From assembly GCF_963360655.1 (NCBI RefSeq), contig NZ_OY725712.1, positions 744,001 to 808,000 on the forward strand: a stretch of 64,000 bases of DNA, in the 5' to 3' direction. The notes beneath the pieces were generated by a model, which searched no databases, had not been told where the DNA came from, and saw only the letters and a list, made by a program, of their open reading frames with translations. Within the stretch, counting starts at the first letter, position 1. Each line of letters starts with the position of its first letter. A program made the translations under genes and the position numbers. Of the stretch, positions 62,348 to 64,000 are shown piece after piece. The DNA is from Collinsella aerofaciens. Its GTDB lineage: Bacteria; Actinomycetota; Coriobacteriia; Coriobacteriales; Coriobacteriaceae.

Positions 62348-62548
62348 TTACTTGATTCCGCGGCCCAAGTCTTCGGCGATTTTGTCTACGCCCTTAAGTG
62401 CGGCGCACGTCTTTTTGTTGGAGCAATGCCCCGTGCAAACGCCACCCTGAGCGCAGTCGGCGCAGGTGCCCTTGCGGTAGACGCGCACGCATACCGCGAC
62501 AAACGCAACGCCGATAACAGCCAGTACAACAATATCGATAGGTGCCAT
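62348..62548 (-). CDS. FeoB-associated Cys-rich membrane protein
   Basis: A 66-residue protein with one N-terminal membrane helix (IDIVVLAVIGVAFVAVCVRVY) followed by a cysteine cluster, CADCAQGGVCTGHCSNKKTC. This matches the small proteins that accompany FeoB in anaerobes and may help transfer or sense iron. It lies 202 bp downstream of feoB on the same strand, beyond a terminator, so it may be transcribed by read-through or from its own promoter. Confidence 0.85.
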   Translation of the reverse strand: MAPIDIVVLAVIGVAFVAVCVRVYRKGTCADCAQGGVCTGHCSNKKTCAALKGVDKIAEDLGRGIK

Positions 62549-62598
62549 AGCAAGCCTCCTCTAGTTAACCATCACTTACTTTACCCCATTCTCCACCT

Positions 62599-62625
62599 AC
62601 CAAAAAGGGACAGGTTTATTTTGGT
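62599..62625. repeat. GGGACAGG-loop hairpin, copy i
   Basis: ACCAAAA and TTTTGGT enclose AGGGACAGGTTTA, the same loop as in the moaC-mobB terminator at 29658-29698. The arms are shorter (7 bp). Confidence 0.6.
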
Positions 62626-62688
62626 CGGTTTTATCTGCGGAAACGCCACATCTTAACTTCTGGGGCAAAGTAATCTGTCTCCCATGCA

Positions 62689-62721
62689 CAAAAAGCCCGG
62701 GGTCGCTGGGACACCCGGGCT
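62689..62721 (-). terminator. Terminator of feoB
   Basis: AGCCCGGG pairs with CCCGGGCT, followed on the minus strand by TTTTTGTG. It lies 30 nt after the feoB stop. Confidence 0.82.
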
Positions 62722-62750
62722 CGTGAAAAGGGGTTAATCCTTATTCGGAC

Positions 62751-64000
62751 TTAAGCGGAAACTGCGGCGGAAGCAGTGTTGGTCTCGTCCTCGTCGGTCC
62801 ATGCATGCTTGGGCATGGGACGGAAGATCTGGAAGAGCATCGCAACCAGCAGCACGATGGCCACAATCGTCCAGATACCAAACTGTCCAAGAACAAGCAA
62901 GTTGTAGAACTGGTTGATGAACAGGCCGATCACCCAAGCAAAGGCGCACTCGTAACCGATGGCGATCGCAGTCCACTTGCCGGAATCCATCTGGTTGCGG
63001 ATGGTGCCAATGGCGGCAAAGCACGGAGCGCACAGTAGGTTGAAGGCGCCGAAGGCAACGCAAGCGCCCATGGTGGGGAACATGCCGGCAAACGCGGTCC
63101 ACAGGCTCGGGTCGGTCTCGCCCGCGTCGGCGACGGACAGCAGCGAGCCGGCGGTGGCGACGACGTTCTCCTTGGCGACGAGGCCAGAGACAGTCAGCGC
63201 GGTGGCCTGCCAGGTGCTAAAGCCGAGCGGGGCGAAGATCCAAGCGACCAGGTTGCCCAGCATGGCAAGCACGGAGTAGTCCATAAACTCCTCGGGGATG
63301 CCGTCCATCGCAGGCAGGAAGCCAAAGGAACCGTTATAGCTACCAAAGTTGGACAGGAACCAAACCACGACAGTGGACGCAAAGATGACCGTGCCGGCCT
63401 TCTTGATAAAGGCCCAGCAGCGCTCCCACACGTGCAGCGCCCAAGAGCGGATCGCCGGGAAGTGGTAGGCAGGAAGCTCCATAACAAACGGCGTCGGGCG
63501 GCCGGCGAAGAGCTTGGTCTTCTTGAGCATGAGGCCCGAGGCGATGACGGCAAAGACGCCCAGGAAGTAGAAAAGCGGGCTGATCCACGCGGCGGTGGTA
63601 GAAGAATCGCCGATGATGGAACCCATGAGCAGGGCGATGATCGGCAGCTTGGCGCCACAGGGAATAAACGTGGTGGTCATGACCGTCATGCGGCGGTCCT
63701 TCTCGTTCTCGATGGTCTTGGTGGCCATGACGCCGGGGACGCCGCAGCCCGAGGACACGAGCATGGGGATAAAGGACTTACCGGACAGGCCAAAGCGGCG
63801 GAACACGCGGTCCATGATGAAGGCAACGCGGGCCATGTAGCCGCAGTCCTCCAGGAAAGACAGCATCACGAACAGCAGGAACATCTGCGGGACGAAGCCG
63901 AAGATGGCGCCCAGGCCGCCGACGATACCGTCGCAGACCAGCGAATCGACCAGGCCACCGTCCTCGGTGCCGCCCGCCACAAGGGCGTCGTGCACCACGG
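62751..64000 (-). CDS. feoB: Ferrous iron transporter FeoB (C-terminal part, cut by the window edge)
   Basis: The last 415 or so residues of FeoB; the N-terminal GTPase domain lies beyond the window. Visible are the Gate motifs IFGFVPQMFLLFVMLSFLEDCGYMARVAFIMDR, SFIPMLVSSGCGVPGVMATKTIENEKDRR and CGAKLPIIALLMG, followed by several membrane helices and LSVADAGETDPSLWTAFAGMFPTMGACVAFGAFNLLCAPCFAAIGTIRNQ. It imports Fe2+. A terminator follows, then the FeoB-associated Cys-rich gene. Confidence 0.93.
   Translation of the reverse strand, partial: VVHDALVAGGTEDGGLVDSLVCDGIVGGLGAIFGFVPQMFLLFVMLSFLEDCGYMARVAFIMDRVFRRFGLSGKSFIPMLVSSGCGVPGVMATKTIENEKDRRMTVMTTTFIPCGAKLPIIALLMGSIIGDSSTTAAWISPLFYFLGVFAVIASGLMLKKTKLFAGRPTPFVMELPAYHFPAIRSWALHVWERCWAFIKKAGTVIFASTVVVWFLSNFGSYNGSFGFLPAMDGIPEEFMDYSVLAMLGNLVAWIFAPLGFSTWQATALTVSGLVAKENVVATAGSLLSVADAGETDPSLWTAFAGMFPTMGACVAFGAFNLLCAPCFAAIGTIRNQMDSGKWTAIAIGYECAFAWVIGLFINQFYNLLVLGQFGIWTIVAIVLLVAMLFQIFRPMPKHAWTDEDETNTASAAVSA

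Overview
The window looks like chromosomal DNA of a high-GC, Gram-positive gut actinobacterium, most likely Coriobacteriia and probably Collinsella. This rests on sortase-anchored pili, gatCAB, an OmpR-type GlnR-like regulator next to glnA, a PacL-like partner of a metal ATPase, and many small palindromic intergenic repeats. The genus is inferred from overall character, not from a marker gene. Nearly all genes lie on the minus strand.

Layout. 1-2.2 kb: a patatin-type lipase, a 62-bp tandem hairpin array and the tmRNA gene ssrA. 2.2-6.2 kb: a small unknown protein, a PIN/RelB-type toxin-antitoxin pair, and a P1B metal ATPase with a small membrane partner. 6.2-10.9 kb: a YbtPQ/IrtAB-like ABC pair with a divergent AraC regulator. 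11-16.2 kb: an AAA/DUF4143 ATPase and gatC-gatA-gatB. 16.5-26.6 kb: a pilus locus (tip adhesin, two pilins, class C sortase) interrupted by an AbiE-like nucleotidyltransferase pair; the tip gene carries a G9 tract that could phase-vary. 27-33.3 kb: HAD phosphatase, MFS transporter, a MoaC-MobB fusion, MoaA, and a protein with a nuclease-like C-terminus. 33.5-40.7 kb: a heterodimeric ABC exporter, a MATE pump with its MerR regulator, and a VapC/Phd-type module. 41-49.4 kb: ligA, an HtrA protease, a GlnR-like regulator with glnA, and LacI and GntR regulators. 49.5-53.7 kb: a Schlafen/AlbA_2 regulator, a broken GntR gene and an Old Yellow Enzyme oxidoreductase. 53.9-62.2 kb: the complete potassium system kdpFABC with divergent kdpDE. 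62.3-64 kb: a FeoB-associated Cys-rich protein and the C-terminal part of feoB, cut by the window edge.

The most distinctive feature is the density of intergenic palindromes: at least five families or single elements. They include a 65-bp hairpin (four copies), hairpins with a GGGGACAGGCACC-like loop (nine copies), a 67-bp hairpin (two copies), a 203-bp MITE-like element and the 62-bp array whose stems co-vary. No transposase or integrase is visible in the window.
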